Part shown: positions 56,176 through 64,000 of the stretch, in pieces
How the letters are laid out: the number at the start of each line of letters is the position of its first letter
How positions within the stretch are numbered: the stretch's first letter is position 1
Assembly (NCBI RefSeq): GCF_029395475.1
Contig: NZ_CP113917.1
Coordinates: 1,860,001-1,924,000, forward strand
DNA length: 64,000 nucleotides
Source of the DNA: Bifidobacterium sp. ESL0775
Lineage (GTDB): Bacteria; Actinomycetota; Actinomycetes; Actinomycetales; Bifidobacteriaceae
Reading direction: 5' to 3'
Notes under the pieces: generated by a model
What the model saw: only the letters and a program-made list of their open reading frames with translations
Database searches by the model: none
What the model was told of the DNA's origin: nothing
Position numbers and translations under genes: made by a program

Positions 56176-57540
56176 TCAGTTCTTGAAGCTGTGGATGGGG
56201 GCGGGGATGCGGCCACCGCGGGTCACGAAGGCCTCGCAGGAGGTCTGGTTGACGGGGATGATCGGGGCGTAGCCCATCAGGCCGCCGAAATTGGCCACCT
56301 CGCCGACGCCTTTGCCATAGACCGGAATGACGCGCACCGCGGTGGTCTTCTGGTTGACCATGCCGATGGCGGCCTCGTCGGCGATCATGCCGGAAATCGT
56401 GGAGGCCGTGGTCTCACCGGGGATGGCGATCATGTCAAGGCCGACCGAGCAGACGCAGGTCATCGCCTCGAGCTTTTCGATGGTGAGGCAACCGGAGGCG
56501 GCCGCGTCGATCATGTTCTTGTCTTCGGAGACCGGGATGAAGGCGCCGGAAAGTCCACCGACGTATGAGGAGGCCATGATGCCGCCCTTCTTGACCTGGT
56601 CGTTCAACATCGCGAGCGCCGCGGTGGTGCCGGGGGCGCCGACCTGATCGAGGCCGATCTTCTCCAAGACCTCGCCCACCGAATCGCCGACGGCTGCCGT
56701 GGGAGCCAGCGACAGATCGATGATGCCGAAAGGCACGCCGAGCCGCTTCGAGGCCTCCTGCGCCACGAGTTGGCCGACGCGGGTGATCTTGAAGGCGGTG
56801 CGTTTGATGGTCTCGCACAGAAACTCGAAATCCTTGCCCTTGGCCTCGTCGAGCGCGCGAGAAACCACGCCGGGCCCGGAAACGCCGACGTTGACGACCA
56901 CATCGCCTTCGGTGACGCCGTGGAAACCGCCGGCCATGAACGGGTTGTCGTCGGGAGCGTTGCAGAAGGCCACGAATTTCACGCAACCGTAGCTGTCGTT
57001 GTCGCGTGTGGCGTAGGCGGTGTCTTTGATGGCGTGGCCAAGCAGCTCGACGGCGTCCATGTCGATGCCGGTTTTGGTCGAACCGACGTTGACCGACGAG
57101 CAGACGATATCGGTTTCGGATAACGCCTGGGGAATCGATTCGATGAGCATGCGCTCTGCCGGCGTCATCGACTTGGAGACCAGCGCCGTATAGCCGCCGA
57201 TCAGGTCGACGCCGACCTTCTTGGCCGCGCGATCGAGCGCGTGGGCGATCTTGACAAAATCGGCCGGCGACTTGCAGGAACTCGCGCCCACCAAGGCGAT
57301 CGGGGTGACGGTGATGCGCTTGTTGACGATCGGGATGCCGAAGTCGCGCTCGATGGCCTTGCCGACTTTCACCAGATCGCGGGCTTTGTCGGTGATCTTG
57401 TCGTAGATGTTGTCGCAGACCGTGTCCACGTCCGAGGCCGCGCAGTCGAGCAGCGAAATGCCCATGGTGATGGTGCGCACGTCGAGCTTTTCCTGCTCGA
57501 TCATCTGATTGGTCTCGCGGACCTCCATAATGTTCAGCAT
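56176..57540 (-). CDS. UPF0210 (DUF711) PFL-family protein
   Basis: This 454-residue protein is conserved across anaerobes and is usually found directly after an ACT-domain gene, as here (13-bp gap). It starts [23 protein letters not shown], with further blocks [17 protein letters not shown] and [16 protein letters not shown], and ends [11 protein letters not shown]. The fold relates it loosely to glycyl-radical enzyme-like proteins, but no glycyl-radical motif is obvious and the biochemical role is unknown. The start has GGAGGCAAGC. Confidence 0.9.
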   Translation of the reverse strand: MLNIMEVRETNQMIEQEKLDVRTITMGISLLDCAASDVDTVCDNIYDKITDKARDLVKVGKAIERDFGIPIVNKRITVTPIALVGASSCKSPADFVKIAHALDRAAKKVGVDLIGGYTALVSKSMTPAERMLIESIPQALSETDIVCSSVNVGSTKTGIDMDAVELLGHAIKDTAYATRDNDSYGCVKFVAFCNAPDDNPFMAGGFHGVTEGDVVVNVGVSGPGVVSRALDEAKGKDFEFLCETIKRTAFKITRVGQLVAQEASKRLGVPFGIIDLSLAPTAAVGDSVGEVLEKIGLDQVGAPGTTAALAMLNDQVKKGGIMASSYVGGLSGAFIPVSEDKNMIDAAASGCLTIEKLEAMTCVCSVGLDMIAIPGETTASTISGMIADEAAIGMVNQKTTAVRVIPVYGKGVGEVANFGGLMGYAPIIPVNQTSCEAFVTRGGRIPAPIHSFKN

Positions 57541-57553
57541 TGCTTGCCTCCGC

Positions 57554-57826
57554 TCAGACCCGGTGCATCTTCGTGAAAATTTCCTCGCGCTGGCAGCGGA
57601 TGCGCACGCCGATCTTCTCGCCGAGGGCCTCGAGGCCGTCTACCAACGCCGAGAACTCCTCGTCGGACTTGCTGTAGTCGACAATCATCATCATGTTGAA
57701 GAACCCCTCGATGATGGTCTGCGAGATGTCGAGAACATTGACTTTGTGCTGCGAAAGATACGTGCAGACCTGCGCGATGATGCCGACCGTGTCCTGCCCG
57801 ACCACCGTGATGACCGCTTTATCCAT
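57554..57826 (-). CDS. ACT-domain protein (UPF0237)
   Basis: This 90-residue stand-alone ACT domain probably senses an amino acid or small ligand. The N-terminal [22 protein letters not shown] and the strand MMMIVDYS are typical of UPF0237. The start has AAGGGGTTCCC. It is translated with the UPF0210 gene immediately downstream, a pairing kept widely, which suggests it regulates that protein. Confidence 0.92.
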   Translation of the reverse strand: MDKAVITVVGQDTVGIIAQVCTYLSQHKVNVLDISQTIIEGFFNMMMIVDYSKSDEEFSALVDGLEALGEKIGVRIRCQREEIFTKMHRV

Positions 57827-57970
57827 GGGAACCCCTTAAACCGATGTGTGAACCGCCGATGGCCAACTACGCCATGCTGTTCCAGTATAAATGAAGGGTG
57901 TCATTGAAGCCGGGAACGTCCGGAATAATAACAAATAACCAAATATATTGACTATTGCCAGATGGTAATC

Positions 57971-59170
57971 TCATCGATACTGCCGTTCATGGTCCTTAAT
58001 ACCGGTGAGATAGTGCGTGGCGGCTTCGCTGTGATCACTGCGGCCAAGGTCCTGTTCGGAACCATCCGTGACAAGTTGGGCACTGAACATCGCTTCGTAC
58101 TCGGGCATGCTCAGGCGCTCGCGATGATCAAGTAAATCGCGGTGAGCTTGCGCATCCAGACGCTGCCGGTAACCGGGTTGCAACGTGCCGAAATAGAGCT
58201 CGGCCACGGAACCGGAACCGTAGGAATACAAGCCGATGCGATCACCTACCTTGAGGCTTTCGTCGTTTTCGAGCAACGAGAGCAAGGCGAGATAGATCGA
58301 GCCCGTGTAGATGTTGCCAACCTCTTTGCCATAGACGATGCTTCGCTCGAATCGCTCGGTGAGGCGGGTGTAATCAGCCTCGGCGATTTTGCCGTTGCCC
58401 AGTGTTCGCAGGCCCTTGCGCCCCATTTTCGAGAATGGGATATGGAAGAGCAGCGCCTGCAGGGTTTCGGGATTCGCCATTCCCTGCCTTTGCGCCTTGC
58501 CCCAGACCTCCTCGAACATGCTGACATAGATCTCCTCCGAGAACTTGCCGCGCGCGAAGGCGACGGTGGAGTAATTGGGACGCCAGAAATCGCCGGTGCT
58601 GCGGCTTTCGTAGATGGATTCCGGTTCGATGGCAAGGATGGCCGGATTGCTGGTGATGAGCATGGCCACCGCACCGGCTCCCTGCGTCACCTCACCCGGC
58701 GTGTCAAGACCGTAGCGGGCGATGTCGGAGGCGATGACGAGGGCCTTGCGGCCGGGGTGGCTGCGCACGTAATCGCAGGCGAGCTGGATGCCGGCGGTCG
58801 CGCCGTAGCAGGCTTCCTTGATTTCGATGGCGCGGAGATTGCCAGTGAGCTTCAGCAGGTCCTGCATGAACAGCGCCGCGGCCTTGGACTGGTCGATGCC
58901 ACTTTCCGTGGCGACGATCAGCAGGCCGATTTGTTGACGGTCTTCGGCGGAAAGCATGGGTTCCGCGGCGTTGGCGGCCATGGCGACGATGTCTTGGTCG
59001 AGCGCGGCGACCGACATTTTGCTCTGCCCGATGCCGATCAGGTATTTGTTCGGATCCACGCCGCGAACCTTGGCCAAATCAACCAAATTGAGGTAATGAT
59101 TGGGCGTGTAGAAGTTGATTTTGTCAATGCCGGCCTTGACATTGGCGGCTGCATTATTGTCATACATCAT
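57971..59170 (-). CDS. mvaS: Hydroxymethylglutaryl-CoA synthase
   Basis: This roughly 399-residue enzyme condenses acetyl-CoA with acetoacetyl-CoA to form HMG-CoA in the mevalonate route to isoprenoids. In the frame from 59176, the nucleophile is C123 in IKEACYGATAG, the general base E91 in VATESGID, and the histidine lies in LLFHIPFSKMG. The best-placed ATG is 59170, about seven bases after AGGGG; 59176 is also possible. It is the last of three consecutive leftward genes, 15 bp after mvaA. Confidence 0.94.
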   Translation of the reverse strand: MMYDNNAAANVKAGIDKINFYTPNHYLNLVDLAKVRGVDPNKYLIGIGQSKMSVAALDQDIVAMAANAAEPMLSAEDRQQIGLLIVATESGIDQSKAAALFMQDLLKLTGNLRAIEIKEACYGATAGIQLACDYVRSHPGRKALVIASDIARYGLDTPGEVTQGAGAVAMLITSNPAILAIEPESIYESRSTGDFWRPNYSTVAFARGKFSEEIYVSMFEEVWGKAQRQGMANPETLQALLFHIPFSKMGRKGLRTLGNGKIAEADYTRLTERFERSIVYGKEVGNIYTGSIYLALLSLLENDESLKVGDRIGLYSYGSGSVAELYFGTLQPGYRQRLDAQAHRDLLDHRERLSMPEYEAMFSAQLVTDGSEQDLGRSDHSEAATHYLTGIKDHERQYR

Positions 59171-59185
59171 GTTCATCCCCTGTTG

Positions 59186-60586
59186 TCATTGGTTGTTTTG
59201 GGCGCTACGGAGTTGGTTCAGGAGTCTTTTGGCGGTTTCCAGATTGGCATTCGCCGGGTTGGCGCGAAGCGCTGCGACGACTTGCTCAAGTTCGTCCGGC
59301 TTGGCTCCGGCGGACATCGCGAGGCTTTTGAACTGGAGGTTCATGTGGCCTTCCTGGATGCCGCGCGTCACAAGCGCCCGCATCGCGGAAAGGTTGGAGG
59401 CGAGGCCGACGCTGGCGACGATGCCCATCAGCCGCTTGGCGTCCGGATGGTGCAGCAGCTTGAGGCTCAACTTGGCCATCGGCAGCGTCGACATCGCACC
59501 ACCCACACTGCCCAACGGCAGTGGAATGTCGATGCTGCCGACCAGCTGACGATGTTCCTCGTCGATAGACCATTGCGTCCAAGTCCGGCGTTGCCCGTTG
59601 AGGTCGGCGTAGGCGGCGGCATTGATATTCCTGGTGTCGTTGCCAGTCGCCAGCACCACAGCGTTGATCCCGTTCATAATGCCTTTGTTGTGCGTGGCCA
59701 CGCGCAACGGCGAGATCTCCGCGAACCGAGCGGCCGCAACGATACGACGCGCGACCTGCTCGCCATCCATGTCGCGGGTCGACAGGTTATCGAAATCGAT
59801 ACGCGCCTCAGATTGTGCACGCTGGTTTTGGGCATAGTTGGAAAGTATCGCCATCAGCAAGTCAAGCCCGTCAAGCTGCTCGGCACAATACTTGGCGACC
59901 GCCTCGGCGATGGTGTTGACCACATTGGCACCCATCGCGTCGCCCGGGTCGATCAACAAATCGATTTCGGAAAACTCTTCGTCGGACACCGAAGCAGTGA
60001 TCTTGCGCAACCCTCCCCCATGCGTTTCCAGGCTCGGATGAGCGTCCTGCGCGACCTTGCGGATTTCCGCCTCATGCTCACGCACGAATGTCGCAAGACC
60101 ACCATTATCGGTTTGTGATAAATCATGGCTTTGTGTCTTAGTTGCCATGAAATCGCCATTGCCTCCATCGGGCTCTCCGACCCGGCCCGGCTTTTCCGCA
60201 GGCATACGCCCACCATGATTGCCCAAAGACGATGCGGAACCGCTTTTCATAAACACAATCTGTGCGGTGATACCATCGCGGCGCACCGATGTGCGGAAGC
60301 CTCCGGCACGGGCGATTCGATGCGCGGCATTGCTGGCGGCGGCAATCACCGACGGCTCCTCGACGGCCATCGGCACCCGCAACGCCTCGCCGTCAATCAC
60401 AAAATGATCGGCCAAACCAAGCGGCACAGGGAAATTGCCGATCTGGTTCTCCACCATATTGGCGGCCACGGCGGTCGGCAGCGCCGGTTCGTCGGTCAAT
60501 ATGTGCAGGTCATCGTCATCGATCACGCCTTCGCTGCGTAATTGCGCAAGCCGCTCACCCGTGGAAAGCTCGTAGAATTTCGTCAT
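59186..60586 (-). CDS. mvaA: Hydroxymethylglutaryl-CoA reductase (class II)
   Basis: This 466-residue enzyme reduces HMG-CoA to mevalonate. Class II landmarks are ENQIGNFPVPLGLADHF, EEPSVIAAASNAAH, and the later DAMGANVVNTIAEA and ATHNKGIMNG. The start is ATG 60586, with GGTGGAG upstream, and it overlaps the thiolase stop (ATGA), so the two are translationally coupled. The open frame to 60634 lies inside the thiolase gene and is not needed. Confidence 0.95.
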   Translation of the reverse strand: MTKFYELSTGERLAQLRSEGVIDDDDLHILTDEPALPTAVAANMVENQIGNFPVPLGLADHFVIDGEALRVPMAVEEPSVIAAASNAAHRIARAGGFRTSVRRDGITAQIVFMKSGSASSLGNHGGRMPAEKPGRVGEPDGGNGDFMATKTQSHDLSQTDNGGLATFVREHEAEIRKVAQDAHPSLETHGGGLRKITASVSDEEFSEIDLLIDPGDAMGANVVNTIAEAVAKYCAEQLDGLDLLMAILSNYAQNQRAQSEARIDFDNLSTRDMDGEQVARRIVAAARFAEISPLRVATHNKGIMNGINAVVLATGNDTRNINAAAYADLNGQRRTWTQWSIDEEHRQLVGSIDIPLPLGSVGGAMSTLPMAKLSLKLLHHPDAKRLMGIVASVGLASNLSAMRALVTRGIQEGHMNLQFKSLAMSAGAKPDELEQVVAALRANPANANLETAKRLLNQLRSAQNNQ

Positions 60587-61764
60587 CGTATATTCTCCAC
60601 CTCCATGGCCACGCCCTGCCCGCCGCCGACGCACAGCGCCGCGACGCCGAGCGCCTTGCCGGTTCGCTGCAGGTTATGGACCAGCGTAGTCAATATCCTT
60701 GCGCCCGATGCCCCAAGCGCGTGCCCCAGCGCGAGCGCCCCGCCGGAGATGTTGTACCGCTCCGGGTTGATGCCCAACTGCTCACGCGTCAGCCACGCCT
60801 GGGTGGCGAACGCCTCATTGACCTCATACAGATCGATGTCGGCGACCCTCTGCCGGCAACGTTCCAGCACTTTTTTGACGGCGGGAATCGTGGCGTAGCC
60901 CATCTGGTCGGGCCGATAGCCGACCTCGGCGTACCCGCGAATCACGGCCTGCGCCTTCAAGCCAAGCTCGCGCGCCTTGCCTGCGGTGGTGACCACCATA
61001 ACCGCCGCCCCATCACTTAACGGCGATGTATTACCGGCAGTGACCATGCCATCGGATTCGTAAACCGGCTTGAGCTTGGAAAGCGCCTCAACGGTCGTTC
61101 CCGGCCGCATCGTCTCGTCACGTTCAAGCCCGCCGACCGGCAGCACTTCGTCTTCAAAATATCCGGCATTCCAAGCCACAGCGGCCTTGCGCTGGGACTC
61201 GACCGCATACCGGTCCAAGGCCTCGCGGCCCACGCCGAAACGCTTCGCTAGGTTCTCGGCGGTGACTCCCATGGCGTAATCGCCGAAGGCGTCGTTGAGC
61301 GCGTCGTAATGCAACGTGTCGTGCCAGTGGTCGAGGTCGAATTCGTTCTTACCGGTACGACGAGCGAAAGCGGTCGCGTTCGACATGCTTTCCGCGCCAC
61401 CAGCCAGCACCACATCCGCGTCGCCCATCGCGATGGCACTTTGGGCCAAGCGGATCGCCTTGAGCCCGGAACCGCAGACCTGGTTGACACTCATGGCCGT
61501 GCCGGTGATCGGCATGCCCGCGCCGAGCTGCACCTGCCGCGCCACATTCTGCTTGGAACCAGTGCCGAGCACATTGCCCAAAATCACCTGGTCGAAGATC
61601 TCGGCGCTCAAGCTGGAGCGCTTCAACCCGCGTTTGACCAGATCAGTCGCCATTTCCACCGCGCTCATGCCGCTCAACGCGCCACGGAATCTGCCGGTTC
61701 CGGTACGCCACGAAGCGGCGATGACCACATCGTCATCATTGATCCTGGTTTTGTCCGCGCTCAT
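60583..61764 (-). CDS. Acetyl-CoA acetyltransferase (thiolase)
   Basis: This 393-residue thiolase forms acetoacetyl-CoA, feeding HMG-CoA synthase. The nucleophile is C97 in NQVCGSGLKA. The C-terminal histidine and cysteine lie in GGALALGHALGASGAR and LCVGGGQG. The length is standard. It opens the operon thiolase-mvaA-mvaS, which covers the upper mevalonate pathway to mevalonate; the lower pathway is not in the window. I saw no strong ribosome site before ATG 61764. Confidence 0.95.
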   Translation of the reverse strand: MSADKTRINDDDVVIAASWRTGTGRFRGALSGMSAVEMATDLVKRGLKRSSLSAEIFDQVILGNVLGTGSKQNVARQVQLGAGMPITGTAMSVNQVCGSGLKAIRLAQSAIAMGDADVVLAGGAESMSNATAFARRTGKNEFDLDHWHDTLHYDALNDAFGDYAMGVTAENLAKRFGVGREALDRYAVESQRKAAVAWNAGYFEDEVLPVGGLERDETMRPGTTVEALSKLKPVYESDGMVTAGNTSPLSDGAAVMVVTTAGKARELGLKAQAVIRGYAEVGYRPDQMGYATIPAVKKVLERCRQRVADIDLYEVNEAFATQAWLTREQLGINPERYNISGGALALGHALGASGARILTTLVHNLQRTGKALGVAALCVGGGQGVAMEVENIR

Positions 61765-61887
61765 CGGGCGACTCCACCGAAACCAAGCTCCACAAAAACC
61801 ACGAACCGCGTCAAATTCACATCTCGCAAGCGCATACGCTCAATCCTCCTAGCGTCTGCAAGATTAAATGAGGACCATAGAGACGCG

Positions 61888-61931
61888 AAAGGAGCTGTGA
61901 CGCTATCTCCACCAGCGTTCACAGCCCCTTT
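61888..61931 (-). terminator. Probable galK terminator
   Basis: AAAGG-A-GCTGTG-ACGCT pairs with AGCGT-T-CACAGC-C-CCTTT around a 9-nt loop, a 16-bp stem with one bulge and one mismatch. It lies about 120 bp past galK on its strand and ends in a short T-run. Confidence 0.5.
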
Positions 61932-61946
61932 ACGGATATCGCAACT

Positions 61947-62026
61947 TCATCACAACTTCGGTGCGGTTGCCATCAATTTACACGACAATCCACGCATCAT
62001 TCTTGCAATATCATCACAACTTCGGT
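61947..62026. repeat. Pair of 16-bp direct repeats after galK
   Basis: TCATCACAACTTCGGT occurs at 61947-61962 and again at 62011-62026, exactly 64 bp apart, in the same orientation. The bases between the copies show little further likeness. The meaning is unclear. Confidence 0.6.
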
Positions 62027-62052
62027 TCAATTATCGGTTTTGCCGAGTGCGC

Positions 62053-63330
62053 TTACGCCTCGCGGTGCGCCGAATCCGAGGCGACGGCCGCCAAGGCACG
62101 CGGGGCATGGAAGCCCTGATGCGCGAACTCGTCGGCGACGGCCTGCGCCACGGCACGGCCCTGGCCCTTGTCGACCAGCGCGATGATGGACCCGCCGAAA
62201 CCGCCGCCGGTCATGCGGGCACCGTACGCGCCGTGCTTGCGAGCGACATCAACAGCCACATCCAGCTCGGGAACGGTGACCTCGTAATCCTTGGCCAACG
62301 AATCATGGGAGGCGTTGAACAGGCGTCCTGCCTCCTTCACGTCTCCGGCGGCGAACGCCTTCACAAACTCCGGCACGCGCCAAATCTCGGTGACGACATG
62401 GCGCACGCGCTTTCTCATCGTCTCGTCCGGCAGCCGGTCGAGCACCTCCTGCAAGCCGGCTTGGGCGGCGTCGGAATCATCGCCGGCGCTCTGCGAAATG
62501 CGGTCGGCGACCACGCGCAGGTTATCGACGCCCAGCGCTTTTGCCGCCTCCTCGCACATGCTGCGGCGAGCCTCGTACTGACCGTCGTTGAGCTGGTGGT
62601 TCGCCTGCGTATCGACCACGAGCAGCTCCAACCCAAGCGAATCCAAATCAAACGGCTGCTGCGAGACGCTGTGCAGCGCGTCGAGCTCCGGACGGCAATC
62701 CAGCAACAGCGCATGGTTTGGCGTGCAACGCATGGAGGCGTTCTGGTCAAGCCCGCCCGTGGAGGCCCCAGCCATGTCGTTTTCGGCCTTCATCGCGGCC
62801 TGAATCAGCGTGACCCGACCCTCGTCGCTGCCGCCAAAGCCCAAGTCGAAGATGTCGTCAAGCGCGAGCGCCGTGGAACAGGTCATCGCGGCAGACGAGC
62901 TCAGCCCGCCGCCGACCGGCACGCACGAGACGAACGCGGCGTCAAAGCCCTTCACCGCGTCAAAACCGGCCTCGCGCAACGCCCAGGCCACGCCGATCGG
63001 ATAGGCGGCCCAGCCGTCGACATCCCGCGCCTTGAGGCCATCCAAATCGGCGACCACCGGCTTGCGGTCGCCGAAACTGGAGACAACGCGGGCCACGCCG
63101 CTTTCCTTCGGGGCCACGGCGACAAACGTGCGGTACGGCAGGGCGATAGGCAGGCAAAGTCCGGCGTTGTAGTCGGTGTGCTCGCCAATCAAGTTCACGC
63201 GCCCCGGCGCGGACCATACCCCGGCAGGCGCCTCGCCGAACGTATCCACGAACAACTCGGCGACCTGTCCGACGGCGTCCTTGGCATCAAGCGGCTCAAG
63301 GTATTGCACATCTCTGATGTTGCTGGTCAT
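62053..63330 (-). CDS. galK: Galactokinase
   Basis: This 425-residue GHMP kinase phosphorylates galactose in the Leloir pathway. Signatures are APGRVNLIGEHTDYN near the N-terminus, the ATP-binding PVGGGLSSSAAM, and the C-terminal ARMTGGGFGGSIIAL. ATG 63330 follows GGAGGAAATCAA; the frame open to 63378 is not used. It lies 51 bp downstream of galT, the standard bifidobacterial galT-galK order. Confidence 0.96.
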   Translation of the reverse strand: MTSNIRDVQYLEPLDAKDAVGQVAELFVDTFGEAPAGVWSAPGRVNLIGEHTDYNAGLCLPIALPYRTFVAVAPKESGVARVVSSFGDRKPVVADLDGLKARDVDGWAAYPIGVAWALREAGFDAVKGFDAAFVSCVPVGGGLSSSAAMTCSTALALDDIFDLGFGGSDEGRVTLIQAAMKAENDMAGASTGGLDQNASMRCTPNHALLLDCRPELDALHSVSQQPFDLDSLGLELLVVDTQANHQLNDGQYEARRSMCEEAAKALGVDNLRVVADRISQSAGDDSDAAQAGLQEVLDRLPDETMRKRVRHVVTEIWRVPEFVKAFAAGDVKEAGRLFNASHDSLAKDYEVTVPELDVAVDVARKHGAYGARMTGGGFGGSIIALVDKGQGRAVAQAVADEFAHQGFHAPRALAAVASDSAHREA

Positions 63331-63381
63331 TTGATTTCCTCCATGAAATGAATGTTGCAGTATAACTGTGTAATACAAAAA

Positions 63382-64000
63382 TCAATCGATGTCGATCGGA
63401 CCGAGCTCGTGGAAGCGGGCGGCGATGCGCTCCGGCGTCGTGTCCGAGACCCAAGCGGCCATGCCCGATTCGGAACCGGCCAGGTACTTGATCTTGTTGG
63501 CGGCGCGGCGGAACGAGAAGAACTGCAGGTTGAGCCGGTAGTTCTCGCGGCGCGAATCATGGACGGGCGCCTGGTGCCAGGCCGAGATATACGGCAGGTC
63601 CATGCCCTTGCCGTCGCCCTTATCGAAGAAGGCGTTGCCGCGGCGCAGCAGGTGCGAGTACATCGAGGCCAAGTCCCAGCGTTCCTGGTCGTTGAGCTCG
63701 TCGAGGGTCTTGACGTCGCGCACCGGGGCGACATGGACCTCCAACGGCCAGCGCGCGGCGGCCGGAACGTAGGCCACCCAGCTGGAATTGCGCATCACCA
63801 CGCGCGTTCCGGCCGCCATCTCGGCGTCCATGATGTCGCGCAGGAGGTTGCCGCCGGTCCGCTCGAAATAAGCCTGCGTATGCTGCAGCTCGGTCTCCAT
63901 CTTCGGAGGGATGAACGGGTAGCAATAGACCTGGCCGTGTGGGTGCGCCAGCGAGACGCCGATCTCGGAGCCGTGGTTTTCAAAGGGGAAGATCTGCTCG
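63382..64000 (-). CDS. galT: Galactose-1-phosphate uridylyltransferase, 5' part outside window
   Basis: The C-terminal part of GalT is visible; the gene continues beyond the right edge. The frame reads without stop to 64000 and includes the active-site HPHGQ (nucleotides about 63939-63953) preceded by ENHGSEIGVSLA. Further on, EVHVAPVRDVKTLDELNDQE and the metal/substrate motif AWHQAPVHD match HIT-superfamily GalT (histidine-type I). It exchanges UDP between glucose and galactose 1-phosphates and works with GalK just downstream. Confidence 0.95.
   Translation of the reverse strand, partial: EQIFPFENHGSEIGVSLAHPHGQVYCYPFIPPKMETELQHTQAYFERTGGNLLRDIMDAEMAAGTRVVMRNSSWVAYVPAAARWPLEVHVAPVRDVKTLDELNDQERWDLASMYSHLLRRGNAFFDKGDGKGMDLPYISAWHQAPVHDSRRENYRLNLQFFSFRRAANKIKYLAGSESGMAAWVSDTTPERIAARFHELGPIDID

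Overview
The window comes from a high-G+C actinobacterium, almost certainly a Bifidobacterium. Pointers are the actinobacterial rpoB/rpoC, the Pkb2-FN3-MoxR-DUF58-transglutaminase-PP2C ('PFNA') cluster known from bifidobacteria, a mevalonate-pathway operon, and a galT-galK pair. I saw no rRNA, tRNA, CRISPR array, insertion sequence or prophage.

Layout. 1-4.2 kb: high-affinity phosphate uptake operon pstSCAB, reading leftward. 4.2-4.75 kb: non-coding stretch with a 61-bp-period tandem array of hairpins beside mtn (MTA/SAH nucleosidase). 5.6-8.2 kb: two neighbouring DAHP synthase paralogues. 8.2-8.5 kb: run of strong hairpins. 8.4-16.2 kb: pepC, a DivIVA-like coiled-coil protein, pcp, a YfiH-type protein, a U32-family protein and an aldo/keto reductase, all leftward. 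16.4-32.1 kb: signalling and surface cluster with Ser/Thr kinase, 2008-residue Ig/FN3 surface protein, MoxR ATPase, DUF58, degenerate transglutaminase-like protein, PP2C phosphatase, an LRV-repeat protein and a convergent FHA protein. 32.2-40.1 kb: carbohydrate locus with LacI regulator, GH32, two ABC permeases, a binding lipoprotein and a divergent GH91 enzyme without a signal peptide. The set looks built for importing and breaking down difructose anhydride or inulin-type fructans. 40.2-48.0 kb: rpoC and rpoB.

48.2-53.3 kb: a membrane-anchored protein, then an A+T-rich three-gene cassette (sce7726-like, sce7725-like, and a RES-domain protein with an N-terminal zinc ribbon), then mutY. The cassette looks horizontally acquired and is the best candidate for an uncharacterised defence or conflict system. 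53.5-57.8 kb: fucO, trmL, a 0.7-kb intergenic region holding a 49-codon membrane-protein gene, a helically phased repeat array and a possible sRNA, then an ACT-domain/UPF0210 pair. 58-61.8 kb: thiolase, HMG-CoA reductase and HMG-CoA synthase (upper mevalonate pathway). 62-64 kb: galK, and galT cut off by the window edge.

Genes likely to work together are the phosphate operon, the kinase/phosphatase/FHA/MoxR module, the fructan locus, the RES cassette, the mevalonate operon and the Leloir pair. Start codons were moved to internal ATG/GTG codons where a Shine-Dalgarno sequence decided the matter.
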